A stretch of 64,000 nt of DNA, taken from assembly GCF_964204645.1 (NCBI RefSeq), contig NC_134034.1:12343962-12407961 (forward strand). Reading direction: 5' to 3'. This stretch comes from Tubulanus polymorphus (taxonomy: Eukaryota > Nemertea > Palaeonemertea > Tubulaniformes > Tubulanidae). Positions within the stretch are counted from its first letter, which is position 1. Each line of letters begins with the position of its first letter. Positions 51,903 to 64,000 of the stretch are shown here, piece by piece. Position numbers and translations under genes: made by a program. The notes under the pieces are model-generated. The model was not told where the DNA came from and ran no database searches. It was given only the letters and a program-made list of their open reading frames with translations.

Positions 51903-52278
51903 TTCTTCAACTGCTTCGTCCACAACGTCAGACAATCAGCTTTATCTTTTGTCGGGTATTTATTTCGATGCACCAATCAGCGCTCTCTACAGACAATGCG
52001 GTAAATTGCGACAAAAGTTCAAACGATTTGTTGACTCTGACTATTTCATTACCAACACGCGCTAAACGACTATACTCATGGAAGTTTGCAAATTAAATCA
52101 AAGTTGGAGATACATGTAAACGTATATAAACGTGCGAATACATATCGATATATATAGTTGTGTTTTTTGTTATATCTGGTGATAATAGTAAAATTTACCA
52201 GGCCGCATTTCAGTATCTTTTGAAAAGACGAGAGCCAATCTCAATCTTACACAAACGAGTATGAAATACATCATGTAG

Positions 52279-52284
52279 TTTATT
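52279..52284 (-). terminator. Candidate poly(A) signal, acid phosphatase A
   Basis: AATAAA on the minus strand, about 270 bp past the stop of phosphatase A. The intervening 3' UTR has no other feature. Confidence 0.5.
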
Positions 52285-52549
52285 CATATTACAATAGTAT
52301 ATAAAGATTCTACTGAAAATTGATTGAATTCCACCAGTCAACCATACGCTGACCCTAGAGTATATATTTTATATACGGGCGATGCCGAACCCGATTCCGA
52401 ACTTTTTAATAGCTAACTCTCGGACAAACGAGATTATTTTCTGATTTCCCGTCCTATTTTTACCATCATCGCTCGCCAGGTTTTGAGATCGTCTCTCGCC
52501 GAAGCTCGCACCAACACAAACCGTTAACCCTTCGTTGGTCTCGATTTTT

Positions 52550-55500
52550 CTAAGTTGGTTTTAATTTACATTCTTCCTCGATATCGATAGGAATCATGCG
52601 CTGCGTTAAAGCTATAAACTTCGATACCGGACACGATTCTGAACAGCCTATAATCGAGGAAAAAACAGCAACAACATCAGACAACATGTGGTAATACAAC
52701 TCATAGAATCAGTAAGGCTGTATCACTAAGGGCAAGTGAATTTTCAGCCTGCTTTTGTGATTACAGATATCAAGTCAAGGGAAATTGAAGATAATTGAAA
52801 ATGAGTCAATAAACACTTCTAACAGAGGGTCGTTGCGCGTACCTGGTAGTTTAAATTGATAGGGTGGTGTAGTCGAGTCGTTTCGGTACCACATTTTAAA
52901 GTATGGTTCTTCATCGGGTAGATTGTCGTCGTGCAGCTCCACAGTGTAGCAGGCGGCGTACGGCGGAAGTGACCTATAATCAAACACTCTCATCGCGTAC
53001 ATGAAATATGCTAATAACGTGTCGTGCTGAAATAATATGAATAAATTTGCATATACTTGCATACATTTACATATATTACGAAAAAAGAATCAGAAACAGC
53101 CAAAAACTGAATGATACTTACAGCTGAATACATGAACATCTTTCTAGCCCTGTTGATCCTACCGTGAATATGATCCAATGAGTCGGCGATAATTTTCTTT
53201 AGTAAATTACCTGGAACATATTTAAAAACGTGCTTTCCATTGGTAACGGTTTGGTTGCTAAAGTTTTGCAAATATCGATCTGTTGCCTAAGCCGACCTTC
53301 CAAATTTTTACCGCGTCCAGAACTTCAGGACTTGGCCAGAGACGTTTTAAATTGAAAATGAACTACGAACACCAGATATGACACATTTATCAGCACTTTT
53401 CTAAACTACAGTATATCTGAAGACAGGGTGGTTCCAGGCTGCTCCAGGTACCAGGTTGTAGAAATATGTGCAGGAGATCGTGTGTAAAATGATCAAGTTA
53501 ATACTGACCTCCCAGAAGTCTGACTACCTCGTCAAGTCGTCCCATCAGGTAATATTTAAATGATCTCAACTCTACCAGTTTATTCCATACACGAGGCGTT
53601 ACCCAATCGGGTATCGTACAGTTGTGTACTTTCTACACAGAAAAACGAATAAACAAAAATGTATCAGCAAACGTAGTCTAGACAGTAAACGAGTTTTATC
53701 AAAGATAATTAACTAGATTTAACTGAAATACGAGCTTTCACCACTAATGCCTGATGAAGCTTATCCTAGACTCCAACAAGAACATATCTAGGCGTCAGGC
53801 TTATTACGTACCTCCACGTAAAGGGTGCCTCCGATTTTCCAGGCGTTTTGTAGCTGATTATCGGAGATTTTTCCGGCATGAAAATCCAAATAATCAAAAA
53901 ACCTCTAAAACAAGAAATGAGCCGCACACTCAGTTCCTCCCTGGTTTCCTATCTGGACCCGTATTTTGATAAATTAGTGAAAATTAGTTTGATGCCGCTG
54001 TTGGAGGAAAATAAATAACTTCTATGTACCTTATTTTCTTTTATTTTGTTTAAAACGATGGGCGAATTCTTCAAGAAATCCGTTTTCAGTTGATCCGCCC
54101 GCGGACAGCACGAGTAATGCAACAACTACATAGAAACAACAATTCATCTGCGATTAACATCTCGAGACATTCAATCAAATGCAATGTTGGATGGGTTCGA
54201 ACCTAGGACACTAGGCTTTATTGCTCATTGATACAAATGCATTGAAAATTCTATCGGAATTCACATAAAAGATCTATTGTGATTTTAGTTCAGCGAAAAT
54301 CCAACAGAGGGCGCAAAATATCGAAATACTTTTTAGGGCCCAGAATAAGTTACAAAAACCTCCCGAAATGAAACTTTACAGTGTTTGAAATACATCTATG
54401 ATTTCAAAACCAGTTCATATTACTCGTAAATTAATTAATTAGGCAACGTAATTATTTGTCTAACGTATTTGAACTAATTTAGAAACGACCATTAATAGTC
54501 GCTGGATCACAGATTTCCACCCGAAACCGTCAGCTGCTGGTATCTGAGAATGTGGTACAGTCGTTTCTAAATAAGTGCAAATACGTTAGACAAATAATTA
54601 CGTTGCCTAATTAACTAATTTACGAGTAATTTGAACTGGTTTTGAAATCATAGATGTTTTATAAGGAATGTTTATCATTATTTCGGGAGGTTTTTGTAAG
54701 TTTCTCTGGGGACTAAAGGGGATTTCAAAGTTGTACGCCCTCTGTCGGATTTTCACTGAACTAAAATCACAATAAATCTATTGTGAAAATGTCGATAGAG
54801 ATTCTACTATACGTGAGGCATATAAAAACTTAAGATTTTCGTTTTCAACTCCGGAATTGATGCAGGGTGGACAAAAATTAGATATTTTTCGAGTATTTTC
54901 AGTACTAAGTGGATTATAGAGTATATTTCCGAAGTCGAAACACCATTGCCACTTTGTTATTGTAAAATTCCTCAAGTGATATTTCACGAGACATCTGACA
55001 TTTGTGAACTCACTCGATCCGTATTTTGGGGGACTGTATGCACTGGAATCGGTTGCCAGGCTAAATGTTTATTCCAATGGTCCTGTTTTACCGGCGGGTA
55101 CAATCCGGCTAGATTCGTCTCTGCGCTCATCAGCGTTCTGTCTATATCTGTACTTCGCACATATATCTAACATCAAAAATACATCAATAGTTTATGTATT
55201 TTTGCTAAAAGCAACATCTCGATCAAAAGCGAGTGGCAAATAGTAATTATAATGCAATCTAATTTCAAACCAATAATTTATACCTCTTTTGCAAAATATC
55301 GCGCGCTTAAAAATCCGTTGTATTTTCGGCGTAGGAATTTTCCTAGTTGATATTGTTGGTTCATCCCCGTCTGAAAGAGCATTTAATCATTATCATTGTT
55401 CCGCAAATAAATGTTTAGAAAAGATGGAATAATTTTACAACACCGATTATCGAAATTACTTTTGACAATAATGAACGAGGAAGTTAAATGTATGCTATAT

Positions 55501-56113
55501 CTCAGCTATGGCGTTTATACCGACTTTCGTAAGTTGGGCGAATCCATTTGGCCAGATACTGTCTGGGTTGGGATCTGTCGGGTATGGCCCCATTGGTGCG
55601 CGGTCGCCGTGTCGGTAAATCTGAAAATCAATGATGTGACTGATGAATATGAATCGTAGGACGAAACTCGAGTCACATATTCGGCTCAAGTTTAATCTGA
55701 GAGCCAAGTTAGCTCGGGCCAAGTTTGGCATCGAACAAGCACAAACCTGATTAGCAATTTGGCTCATGCTTGATCATAGAACCTGGTTTTAGGAAGGGCC
55801 AACTTTGGGACCGTGTAATCAGACAGGCATGGATGTGATTGACACTTGTAAACCATTGGTCCGGACCAAATTTGGTACCGGTGCGATCGTGCACTTCGAT
55901 TGTGACGGCCGCTTTGATTGCTGTAGATTCCGATCATCACTTCTTCGACGAATTATGTGTATGAGTTCTTATTCTTACCACATGTACGAGTCTTAACGAG
56001 GTAGGCGGATGTCGTCGGTTCGTCTCTGTTGTCGCGTCCTTCAAATGTGAAAAATCCGCTCCAACAATAAATATCGTCAGAATTATCGAAATGCCTGCCG
56101 CCAGCGATTTCAT
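52550..56113 (-). CDS. Histidine acid phosphatase A, secreted type
   Basis: Ten exons (minus): 56113-55979, 55620-55525, 55370-55284, 55166-55014, 54125-54030, 53904-53812, 53632-53509, 53210-53122, 53026-52843, 52647-52550 (TAG). All phases fit; 384 residues. It hydrolyses phosphate monoesters at acid pH. Exon 1 gives a signal peptide ([18 protein letters not shown]). The phosphohistidine motif RHGDRAP is at 48-54 (His49), the second active-site Arg in [12 protein letters not shown] (R110), and the catalytic HD at 292-293 (MYSAHDTLL). [10 protein letters not shown] and [12 protein letters not shown] are typical of the lysosomal/prostatic group. A Cys pair near the C-terminus (GCSESCP) is kept. 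It stops soon after, with no membrane anchor, so the product is probably secreted or luminal. It shares all internal intron positions with the neighbour at 59156-63114. Confidence 0.93.
54245..54806. mobile_element. Large foldback element in phosphatase A intron 4
   Basis: Arms of about 240 bp, 54245-54488 and 54551-54806, are inverted copies (for example AGGCAACGTAATTATTTGTC on the left and its inverse on the right; ACAAAAACCTCCCGAAAT also pairs). The loop is about 60 bp. No ORF inside. Confidence 0.8.
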
Positions 56114-59100
56114 GTTGAATATCCGTAATAGAAAATGCCGGAAAATGGAATATTTTTTTAAATTACGGAACAGATTTAGAACACGATTCAGGACGGTTTA
56201 TAATGAAAGTAGCAGCTGACGCGCGCGTGGTTGGGGCACCTGGTACTACGTATCCAATAGTCGAGGTTTTTATCGCTATGTGAAGTGCCGTAATTTACAT
56301 AATACGGATTGTTATTCAGATTTGCAGCCGCGTGGCTCAGAGAGACAGGCTAGTGTTCGTTGTTCATTCAGTATTTCGAAAATACGATGAAAAATATTGC
56401 TACAGCATCCAGTTCCACTATTTGGGTCCCGATTCATTCTCGGGGAAGGGAGGGGTGAAAGAGGGGAGACTTCCCCCCAGGGCCCAGCGTGTTAGGGACG
56501 GCGGCCGGACGAGGGTTAACAAACTGAAAATTACCAATTCCAATTGTTGGACTGAACTCCTTATTAATCCAATCAAAATCCGAGATACATGGGAAAATTT
56601 GTTTCTAGACTGGAAATCAATTTTAGAGCAAATTTGTAAATACAGATTTAACATCGATTAGATACAGATACTGATCGGTAATAATAAGTTCTATCTGGTA
56701 AATAGTTTGTCCACTAGGACAGTTCAAAGTTAGACTGGTTACCGGTCTCTATCTTCTCATACTGAATAGGACAGGCAACTAGTCTAAGTTCAAAGACGCT
56801 GGCAAGCGATGGTGAGTTAGTTCCCGTATTTACCGCCAACGTTATGCAAACGGGCAGCACTTGACGGTTGATATCTAATGCGGCCCGCTATTTCATCAAA
56901 ATATAAAAAATTAGTTTTAAGCAACTTTTTGCAGAAATAGTGTCAATTATATCCTCTAGTGTTTATAGTGACTATATGCCCCGCCCCTCTGTTGCTAATT
57001 TAATCCTGGAAAATCTGAAAAATCCCTTATTAAAAAAAAACAACTGAAATTCAATTTCATTTGAAAAATTGTATTTATCATTTATATATCAATACTGTTT
57101 ACAGATATAGAACAATTAGAACAACATAGCCTAGAGCTTCGCGGATTTACAGCCTACAGCTTCACGGATTTATTTGATACAACCACTTCCAGGACTGGGT
57201 CAAACATTACACATGCTTCCCACTTATTTCTAAAATGATAGGGCTTACTTCATCCGAGACAATCACCAGTCCTAGAATTGGACCCAATTTCACAGGCATA
57301 AGTTTAGATTTGACTTTAAACGTGCTTTTAACGTGAGAGACTTTTGTGTATCTGTGGACCCCTGATTTGGACCGGGTTCTACAATCACAGTGAAAATTAA
57401 CTCGAGAGTTTGAATTTTCAATTATCTTATTCGGAACTGTGGAACCGGGTCCTGCAGCAGGTCCTAGCACCCATCGTCTTACTTGAATTCTAAAACCTCC
57501 AAAAAAACATTTCTCAAAATATTCGTACACATGCAAAAATTTCCTACCACAAAATATACAGATATTCAAAAGTAACAATATTCTCATTTCTATAATTTTC
57601 ATAATCATATTAATACAAATATCTATCATCAATTTCATTATTGCCATCACGCCATCACTTCTAGAACTAGACACACATTACATGGTATTTCTAAAAAACA
57701 TTTTCAGATGAGGTAAAATACAGTTGGAGACAACAAACTATTGGTCCTTCTTAAATTCGAAAAAAAACAAATCAAAGTTAGTTTACGTTAAAATATTAAT
57801 TTCACCCTTTTTTAGTTACAACAATCATGTCATGCCTTAACACAGAACTAAAGGCCAAGACGGTCTTGTTTCAAAAACAAAAACGCGTCTCGCCTCTGGA
57901 AGAGAGAAAAATATTAACAACTTTCGATTCTTAATTAAAATAATCATTTTCAATTCAATAATCACCCCAACACAAATAATCAGTTTATAGCGATTAAAAT
58001 TAGGGTTTTAATACTTAAGTTGACGGCGCTCAATCCAGATCAGAAGGGGAGACCGATGAAATCCAACCGGTTTATACGAAAAATACTCAGCTTAAAGTCG
58101 AAATGAATGTCAAGATAAAATATCGAAAAGAAGCCGAAAATATCGGGATATTTTTCGCAACAAATCTCGTCGACAAAAAGCGCTATTTAGATATTGATTA
58201 CATATATCAAGTTAGGTGGCAGCACTACAGCAGTGACATTTAAATTTAAATATCTTCTATTGCGAGTTAAATACTGCATAAAGCCATTTACATTTTACTG
58301 GAAAATTGAACTTACACCGAAGAAAATTGCAAGAGAAATATTTTGTTGTTGTTGCAAACTGCAGCCATATAAAAACTATTTGTTTCCACATGCACACACT
58401 AAGTCAAACCCGTACTCAACTTTTATGAAACTCAGAAAATCACAATAAGAATTGCGAGTTCCCAGCCTGACTCCGGACCAAGTTTCAAAATGTTTGCGGC
58501 GAAAATTGTCCCAATCGAACCAAAAACTGTTTTTTAAATAGCGCAAATCTGGACGATGATCCAGCTCAGGCGTGGAACCCAGTTCTCGGGGGGCTGGTTC
58601 AATATTCGAGACTTATGTCCACAAGGAGGCGTAAAATCTTAAGACCGGTCTTAACCATCATTTCACCCCTAGATAATTGTGCACGCTCCGTACCAGATTA
58701 GATGGAATTATTTTTTATGTTGCATTTGGTGATGCCTATACAGCCGGATAGGAATTACAGTGAAAGCAGACAGTCGTCTGCTAATCAATCAACACCTCTA
58801 TACTGCGTAGTGTGTACACTTTCACAGGTCTTATACAGCTAACCGAAAATATCGGTGGCAAATGGGAAACAATAGGCAAAATAAGACACTGAAATTTTTG
58901 TCTCTATTGGTAGTGTACAGGTAAAGTTGTTCGACTGGCTATAGAACTAAGTTGATCATTAGACTAGTCTTAAGTGTAAGCCATGATTACGGAACCAGCC
59001 CCTGATGTTTACATTTAAAAAAAAAACAATCAAATGAAAAATCGCTGTAAAAATCTTTTCTTCCGGCGTTTTTCTTTAAATAATGTCGCGCGGGAAAATC

Positions 59101-59155
59101 ATTCGGAGTCGAATTCGGAATTTGGTGAACTGATATCGTGAAGGGGTACGTATTG
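56114..59155. other. Intergenic region between the two phosphatases
   Basis: Promoter of phosphatase A at the left; 3' side of phosphatase B at the right. It contains a TTAGACTGGTTACCG...CAACTAGTCTAAG hairpin at 56730-56790 and a MITE of the CCAGTTCCACAG family at about 57275-57455. MITE pieces of the GACTGGTCTTAAG family lie at 58590-59010. A 155-codon minus-strand frame at 57207-57674 overlaps a MITE and has no recognisable domain. No gene supported. Confidence 0.5.
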
Positions 59156-62100
59156 TCAATCGTTGTATTCGGGCAGATAGCGATATTTACGAGCAGACGA
59201 CGACGACGATCCCGAGGAGCAGACGCGTCGACGTACGACGACGATGACCGCGATCAACGCGAGAACGATCACTAAACCGCTGACGCCGACTGCCGTGTAA
59301 ACCAAACCTAAAAATACATCATCATAATAATCAGCTTCAACAAGGGTAGACTTTTGGTATGAGTGGGAATGAGTGATATAAGCCAATTGACAACTAAAAC
59401 AAAACTCATCCTTGAAAAATAAATTCCTGTGTAGTACAGTAGAATTCGCTTAATTCAGATCACCTGGGACTGAAAAATTTTGTCTGAATTATCAAACGAA
59501 ATCCGATTTATGTGCTCTCATTTAGATAGAAATTACCAAGAGGGGACTGGAATTTTAGTCGGAAATGAGTGAAAATCAAAATAAAACCGATCTAAATTAA
59601 GCAAGCGATACTTTATACACCCTATGTATTCTATATAGTTGTTCATTACCTCTGTTGCTTCTTCTGAAGTGCTTTAATATACTATTTTTTAAGGATGAAT
59701 TTTGTTTAAGACGCAATTCTGCTCATGCAGTCGTACTAACTTCAAACTAGATTTATATACCCTTTGAAACTATGGACCATTTAATGTTACCACGACAATA
59801 ACTGCCAAATTAATTCAAAATGTCAGAGAAGAGATGTTTATCTTTCAATAATTGAAGCATTCAAAACCCTGGGGGCCAATTGCAATGTTTCAGGTCACTC
59901 TGTGATGATGTTAGTTCCCCAGCCAATCTAACTATCTAACACCAAGACCGTTTTCAGACTTGCAACTGACCCCTTTGTTAGCCACAGTGCGAAAAAGAGA
60001 GAGGAGAAATAAAACGATGACTGACCTTGAGAAAGATTGAATGGTAAATGATGCGAAGATCGACATTCTTTATCGATATCACCGGGGATGATGTGTCGAG
60101 TTAACGCTACGAACTTCGACAACGGGCACGATGCCGTACAACCTGGAAACATTACGAATCATTCATCTATTATTGCAAACAAGCAGACGGATACATCCGC
60201 CACAGCAGACAGATACATCGGCCACAGCAGACGGAAACATCGGCCACAGCAGACGGATACATCAGCCACAGCAGATGGATACATCCGCCACAGCAAACGG
60301 ATACATCAGCCACAGCAGACAGATACATCGGCCACAGCAGACGGATACATCCGCCACAGCAAACGGATACATCAGCCACAGCAGACAGATACATCGGCCA
60401 CAGCAGACGGATACATCAGCCACAGCAGACGGATACATCAGCCACAGCAGACGGATACATCAGCCACAGCAGACGGATACATCGGCCACAGCAGACGGAT
60501 ACATCAGCCACGGCAGACGGGATTGAGACACATTTGTGAAGTTCTCAAGGATAGGTTGTTTTTTTAGGCCAGAAAGCAACTTTGAGTTCAGACAAACCTT
60601 AAGATTTCCGAAACTGTACCCAGAATTGAATCAATTAAGAAATTAAATAAATTTAAGATTTGAACCTTTTTGTTAAATTGGGCCCTGTGGTGGAAACTTA
60701 ATTTCTAGAAACTCAAATGAGAACTGTTTAATCGGGTACATATCGTCTTAAATAAAACTATATGCCATATATGCTATAGACTCATGCCATACAAAATTTG
60801 AGTTACATTTTCTATTCATTTCTAATTCATCATCTTGAACATCTTTATGAATTTTGCGAAAAAAAGAAACGATTGTTAATTTACCAGGCATAGTTAGCTG
60901 ATATGGTGGGCGACTGGAGTCGTTGCGATACCAGATCTGGAAGAATGGCTCCGAGCTGGACGATTGTTGATGTAGTTCTAAAATGGCGCAGGCTGCGTAC
61001 GGTGGAGGTATCTGATTGTACAACGATAAGGCACTTAAAAACGGAGCTACGGTCGTATCGTGCTGAAATACAGAGATAACATAGAATAACAAACAGATCA
61101 TCTCGCGGATCGTGAGGATTCTTCTTAGGTTCTACTTACACCGGAATACATGAACATCTTCTGACTAGAATCCATTTGATGATTTATATACGACATCGAA
61201 TCATTGATCATTTTCTTCAGCAGATTTCCTACAAAAAATCAAGAGAGTTTTAATATGACTCTGAATCCAGTTCCACAGTAGTATAGGTTCAATCGGACTA
61301 TGGATCAACTTTGACAGTTGTGTGCGAGTTTAACTTGTCTCTGGATCCAGTTAAACAGTTGTACGAGTTTAACTTGAACCTGGATCCAGTTCCACAGTTG
61401 TGCAAGTTTAACTTGACTCTGGATCCAGTTCCACAGTTGTATGGGTTTAATTTGTCTCTGAATCAAGATAACCTTACCCCCTGTGAGTCGAACCAGTTCT
61501 GGCGAGTCATCTTTCAAGTTAAACTCCAAATTGTTCAGAGCAACCATTTTCGACCACACATCCGGAGTAACCCACGCGGGCCACGTGAAATTGTGTATCC
61601 TCTGAAAGATACATGGCATCCCGATAAATGATTTGATCGTAGAAAATTCTCCTCAAAATTAAGATTTTCTTTTAACCGACCTCGATTTTCAAAATATCAG
61701 CAATTTTCCAAATGTTCGCGATTCCTTCTTTTACGACCCCGGCGTTTTTCTTTACATAATCATAGAACGCCTGAAAATAAACGAAATGAGTTCGATCATA
61801 GGGGGCGCTCTCGTTCGGAAAATGTTCCAAGCGAATTCCAAGTTCCAGACGACAGAGTTCCGCGCGGGAACGTACCTTATTTTCGCGTTCTTCCGTTTTG
61901 ATTTTGTCGGAATTGAGGATATCGTGCCAGAGTTCGTCGAATCGCGGGCAATACGCGCTAGAACTTAACAACTACAATCAAACACAATAATACAGTCGAT
62001 CGATCGACGACTGAAATGTGGAGGTCTTCCGATTTACAGGGAGTCTGATTAATGAACTCGGGAATTTTCACATTTTTAACCCATCTAGGTTGCACATTTG

Positions 62101-63114
62101 TTACATGAAGTTTATTCAGTAGCCGCAAAATTCCATTCAAATCCAAGTCTAGATACTTTGTCAAACAAACAGCTTCCAATTCCGCCAATCGCAACTCAGA
62201 ACTAACTCGAAGTTGAAATCAGTTCATTTTCAATGAGTTAATTCCGAGTCAACAAATGTGAACTCAGAACTGTGTGACCGATCCCAGATTTTTTTTATCG
62301 AATTGACCCTTGAGGGTTTATTTTCATTGTAACTCCTAGAATTGAACTCACGTGATCGTCGTTCTCGGGAATAGTGTGAACAGGAATCGGTTGCCAGGGT
62401 AACTTCTTGTTCCAGACTTCGTAGCCGGTCGGCGGGTAGAGCCCGGCGAGGTCGCTGAGTGCGCTCATCAGAGTACGATCGACATCTGTGCTACGAACTC
62501 GAATCTGTGCAAATACAAACACTATCAAAACACGAAACAGAAAACATGGCCATCTCCATAAAGCCCCCTATGACATCATCAAATTGCAATAATGCTGTAC
62601 ATGCTTCTTGCAGATCAGGCAATCCAACATTCAACATTTTCATTTCCCAGTTATCGTGAACTCTCCTCAGTGGAGGCCGTATTGAAAATCTCGAGGTTCC
62701 ACAAACATCGCTACCTCAGTCAATGAACTGTCCTATGATATCATGGAATTGCATTCTTAGTTTACAGGCATCAGACCTATTCGAAAACATGGCTACTACC
62801 TCGAATCCCCCAATGACATCATCAATTCTTCATATTTACCTCTTTCGCGACGTACAAATCACTGAGAAAACCTTGATATCTCTGGCGCAGATACTGACCT
62901 AGATTGTAATGCTGATTCATCCCAATCTGAAATATTAATAATTCATCCATTTTCTTGTTTGAAATGCGCTATAAACCATTATTTCTAAATGGTGCAGTAA
63001 TAACTGATAAAGTAATACCTGTGATAGTTGACCGAAACCATTCGGCCAGATACTAGGTGGATGTGGATCTTTAGGGTACGAGCCGACCGGACTCCGGTCT
63101 CCATGCCGGAATAC
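59156..63114 (-). CDS. Histidine acid phosphatase B, membrane-anchored lysosomal type, 5' partial
   Basis: Ten exons (minus): 63114-63019, 62926-62840, 62504-62352, 61971-61876, 61770-61681, 61601-61478, 61228-61140, 61062-60885, 60142-60026, 59307-59156 (TGA); 393 residues. The first visible exon opens at VFRHGDRSP in phase 0, so a signal-peptide exon must lie further up; I could not find it in 63115-64000. Active-site motifs [19 protein letters not shown] and MYSGHDTT are intact. HNFT is a conserved glycosylation site. The last exon adds a membrane helix ([15 protein letters not shown]), a basic stop-transfer and the tail [14 protein letters not shown] fits the YxxPhi sorting signal, as in lysosomal acid phosphatase, so a lysosomal role is likely. 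Confidence 0.92.
60177..60525. repeat. 22-bp satellite
   Basis: About 15 to 16 units of ACAGCAGACGGATACATC plus GGCC or AGCC, in a phosphatase B intron. Three units equal 22 codons, so several frames stay open and mimic a repetitive protein. Confidence 0.93.
61245..61475. repeat. Tandem array, CCAGTTCCACAGTTGTG family
   Basis: About five units of CTGGATCCAGTTCCACAGTT plus GTACGAGTTTAACTTG, filling the intron between phosphatase B exons 61228 and 61478. It begins within 20 bp of the exon at 61228 and ends next to the donor of the exon ending at 61478. Confidence 0.8.
62545..62840. repeat. Repeats with CCCCTATGACATCATCAAAT core
   Basis: Three or four degenerate units (CCCCCTATGACATCATCAAA at about 62567; CCCCCAATGACATCATCAAT at about 62807) in a phosphatase B intron. 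Same family as 22385-22830. Confidence 0.6.
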
Positions 63115-63842
63115 CTGCAAAGTGTAACGATTAGTTAACAATATCATCGTCAGATTTTCACAAACAAGCAGTTCTAAGGAGTAAATTCCTTAAAAAACAT
63201 TTCAACATTTCTGGAAATCTCTCACTTAAAAACTAATTACGTCAAAATTGTTTGAATTGGGAGAATTTTTCAAGGCCGATACAAATCCTATGTTTCTATT
63301 TTTGGGAACTGACACTGATATCTATTGACCGAATACTGATTATGTGACAGTAATGTAACATGAATGAGACGTAATTGTAGTACAGGCTCTACTCTGTTAT
63401 CAGTCCTCGGTGACCTCCCTCGCCATGTGACAAAATTGAACTATAGTCAACAGCAGTAAGATTGATTAAATATTAAAGAAAAGATTACATTTCAAAATGT
63501 GATTAACTTATAAGGGTTTTAAAATCTCGACCTCGACCTTCTTATGAGTATCAGTCTACAATAAGATAGATTACAATAACCTCTTGCAATAAAAATTCAG
63601 GAAACTCTGCACAAATATTCTTTATAGAATTGTAATTACAAAATCCCCGAACTCAATTTTACCAGATAATCAATATTCAGCTTCACGCAAAAGGGTACAC
63701 TCAGATTTTAGATCTAGTTGCTATTAGTTACTTCATTCGGTCTAATTATCAATAAGAATTTGAAGCTTAGAATTTATGATAAAAATACTAACAGCTAGTT
63801 AATTATGAATGCCATGTACAAACTGTTATGACATATTGAACA

Positions 63843-63877
<35 letters not shown>

Positions 63878-64000
63878 CAGGAGTTTGATCACTCCTAATT
63901 AATATTAACAATGTTATCAACATCTGGTACAAATAGCAAATAAAGCCTAACAAAGGCAAAAAGGTCAGTCAGTCACAAGCCAATGAATAATGACATGGTC
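63115..64000. other. Upstream intron of phosphatase B
   Basis: AT-rich, with a short (TA)n at 63847-63876. I see no signal-peptide exon or other gene here, so the first phosphatase B exon probably lies beyond 64000. Confidence 0.45.

Noticed and set aside
57207-57674. 155-codon minus-strand open frame
   Set aside because: Overlaps a MITE of the CCAGTTCCACAG family and has no domain; probably chance.
60088-60567. Open frames of 131-159 codons with [11 protein letters not shown]-like repeats
   Set aside because: Produced by the 22-bp satellite in a phosphatase intron; open in several frames at once.
63115-64000. Search for the phosphatase B signal-peptide exon
   Set aside because: No ATG followed by a hydrophobic run and a phase-0 donor was found on the minus strand.

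Overview
This window is nuclear DNA from an intron-rich animal. Almost every gene is split by introns with consensus GT...AG junctions, and the proteins are typical of bilaterians. The dense carpet of short palindromic repeats and minisatellites, together with the gene set, suggests a marine invertebrate, plausibly a spiralian. The species cannot be named from the sequence alone, and that placement is inference.

Layout. (1) 0.2-10.3 kb, + strand: the 3' part of a very long progranulin-like gene, with 16 phase-0 exons encoding 13 complete granulin modules plus one partial module; its 5' end lies off the window. (2) 11.9-28.5 kb, + strand: a complete ceramide synthase gene (Hox-like plus TLC type). 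It carries two alternative versions of the exon that covers the loop before the last membrane segment. (3) 33.2-43.3 kb, + strand: a complete 17-exon RACGAP1/CYK-4/MgcRacGAP gene. (4) 44.9-46.2 kb, - strand: a C2orf69-like mitochondrial protein. (5) 47.7-49.9 kb, + strand: a single-coding-exon poly-C2H2 zinc-finger protein. (6) 50.9-51.9 kb, - strand: an intronless class A GPCR. (7) 52.6-56.1 kb and 59.2-63.1 kb, - strand: two tandem histidine acid phosphatase genes. The first is a complete secreted type. The second has a C-terminal membrane anchor and is missing its signal-peptide exon.

The most notable observation is the ceramide synthase exon pair (24020-24176 and 26382-26541). Both have the same entry and exit phases, and both encode the LQxLHxxW segment preceded by quite different loop sequences. 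Including both, or neither, produces an early stop, so the reading frame itself enforces mutual exclusion. In vertebrate ceramide synthases this loop sets acyl-chain choice, so the gene may switch ceramide chain length by splicing.

The non-coding space is mostly introns filled with repeats: two related palindromic MITE-like families whose ends have grown into tandem arrays, a TTAA-flanked piggyBac-like MITE, inverted SINE-like copies flanking ceramide synthase exons, large foldbacks, 22-, 40- and 60-bp satellites, minisatellites seeded on splice donors, and hammerhead-ribozyme-like cores. The genes are not an operon; they are a normal mixture of unrelated neighbours, apart from the duplicated phosphatases.
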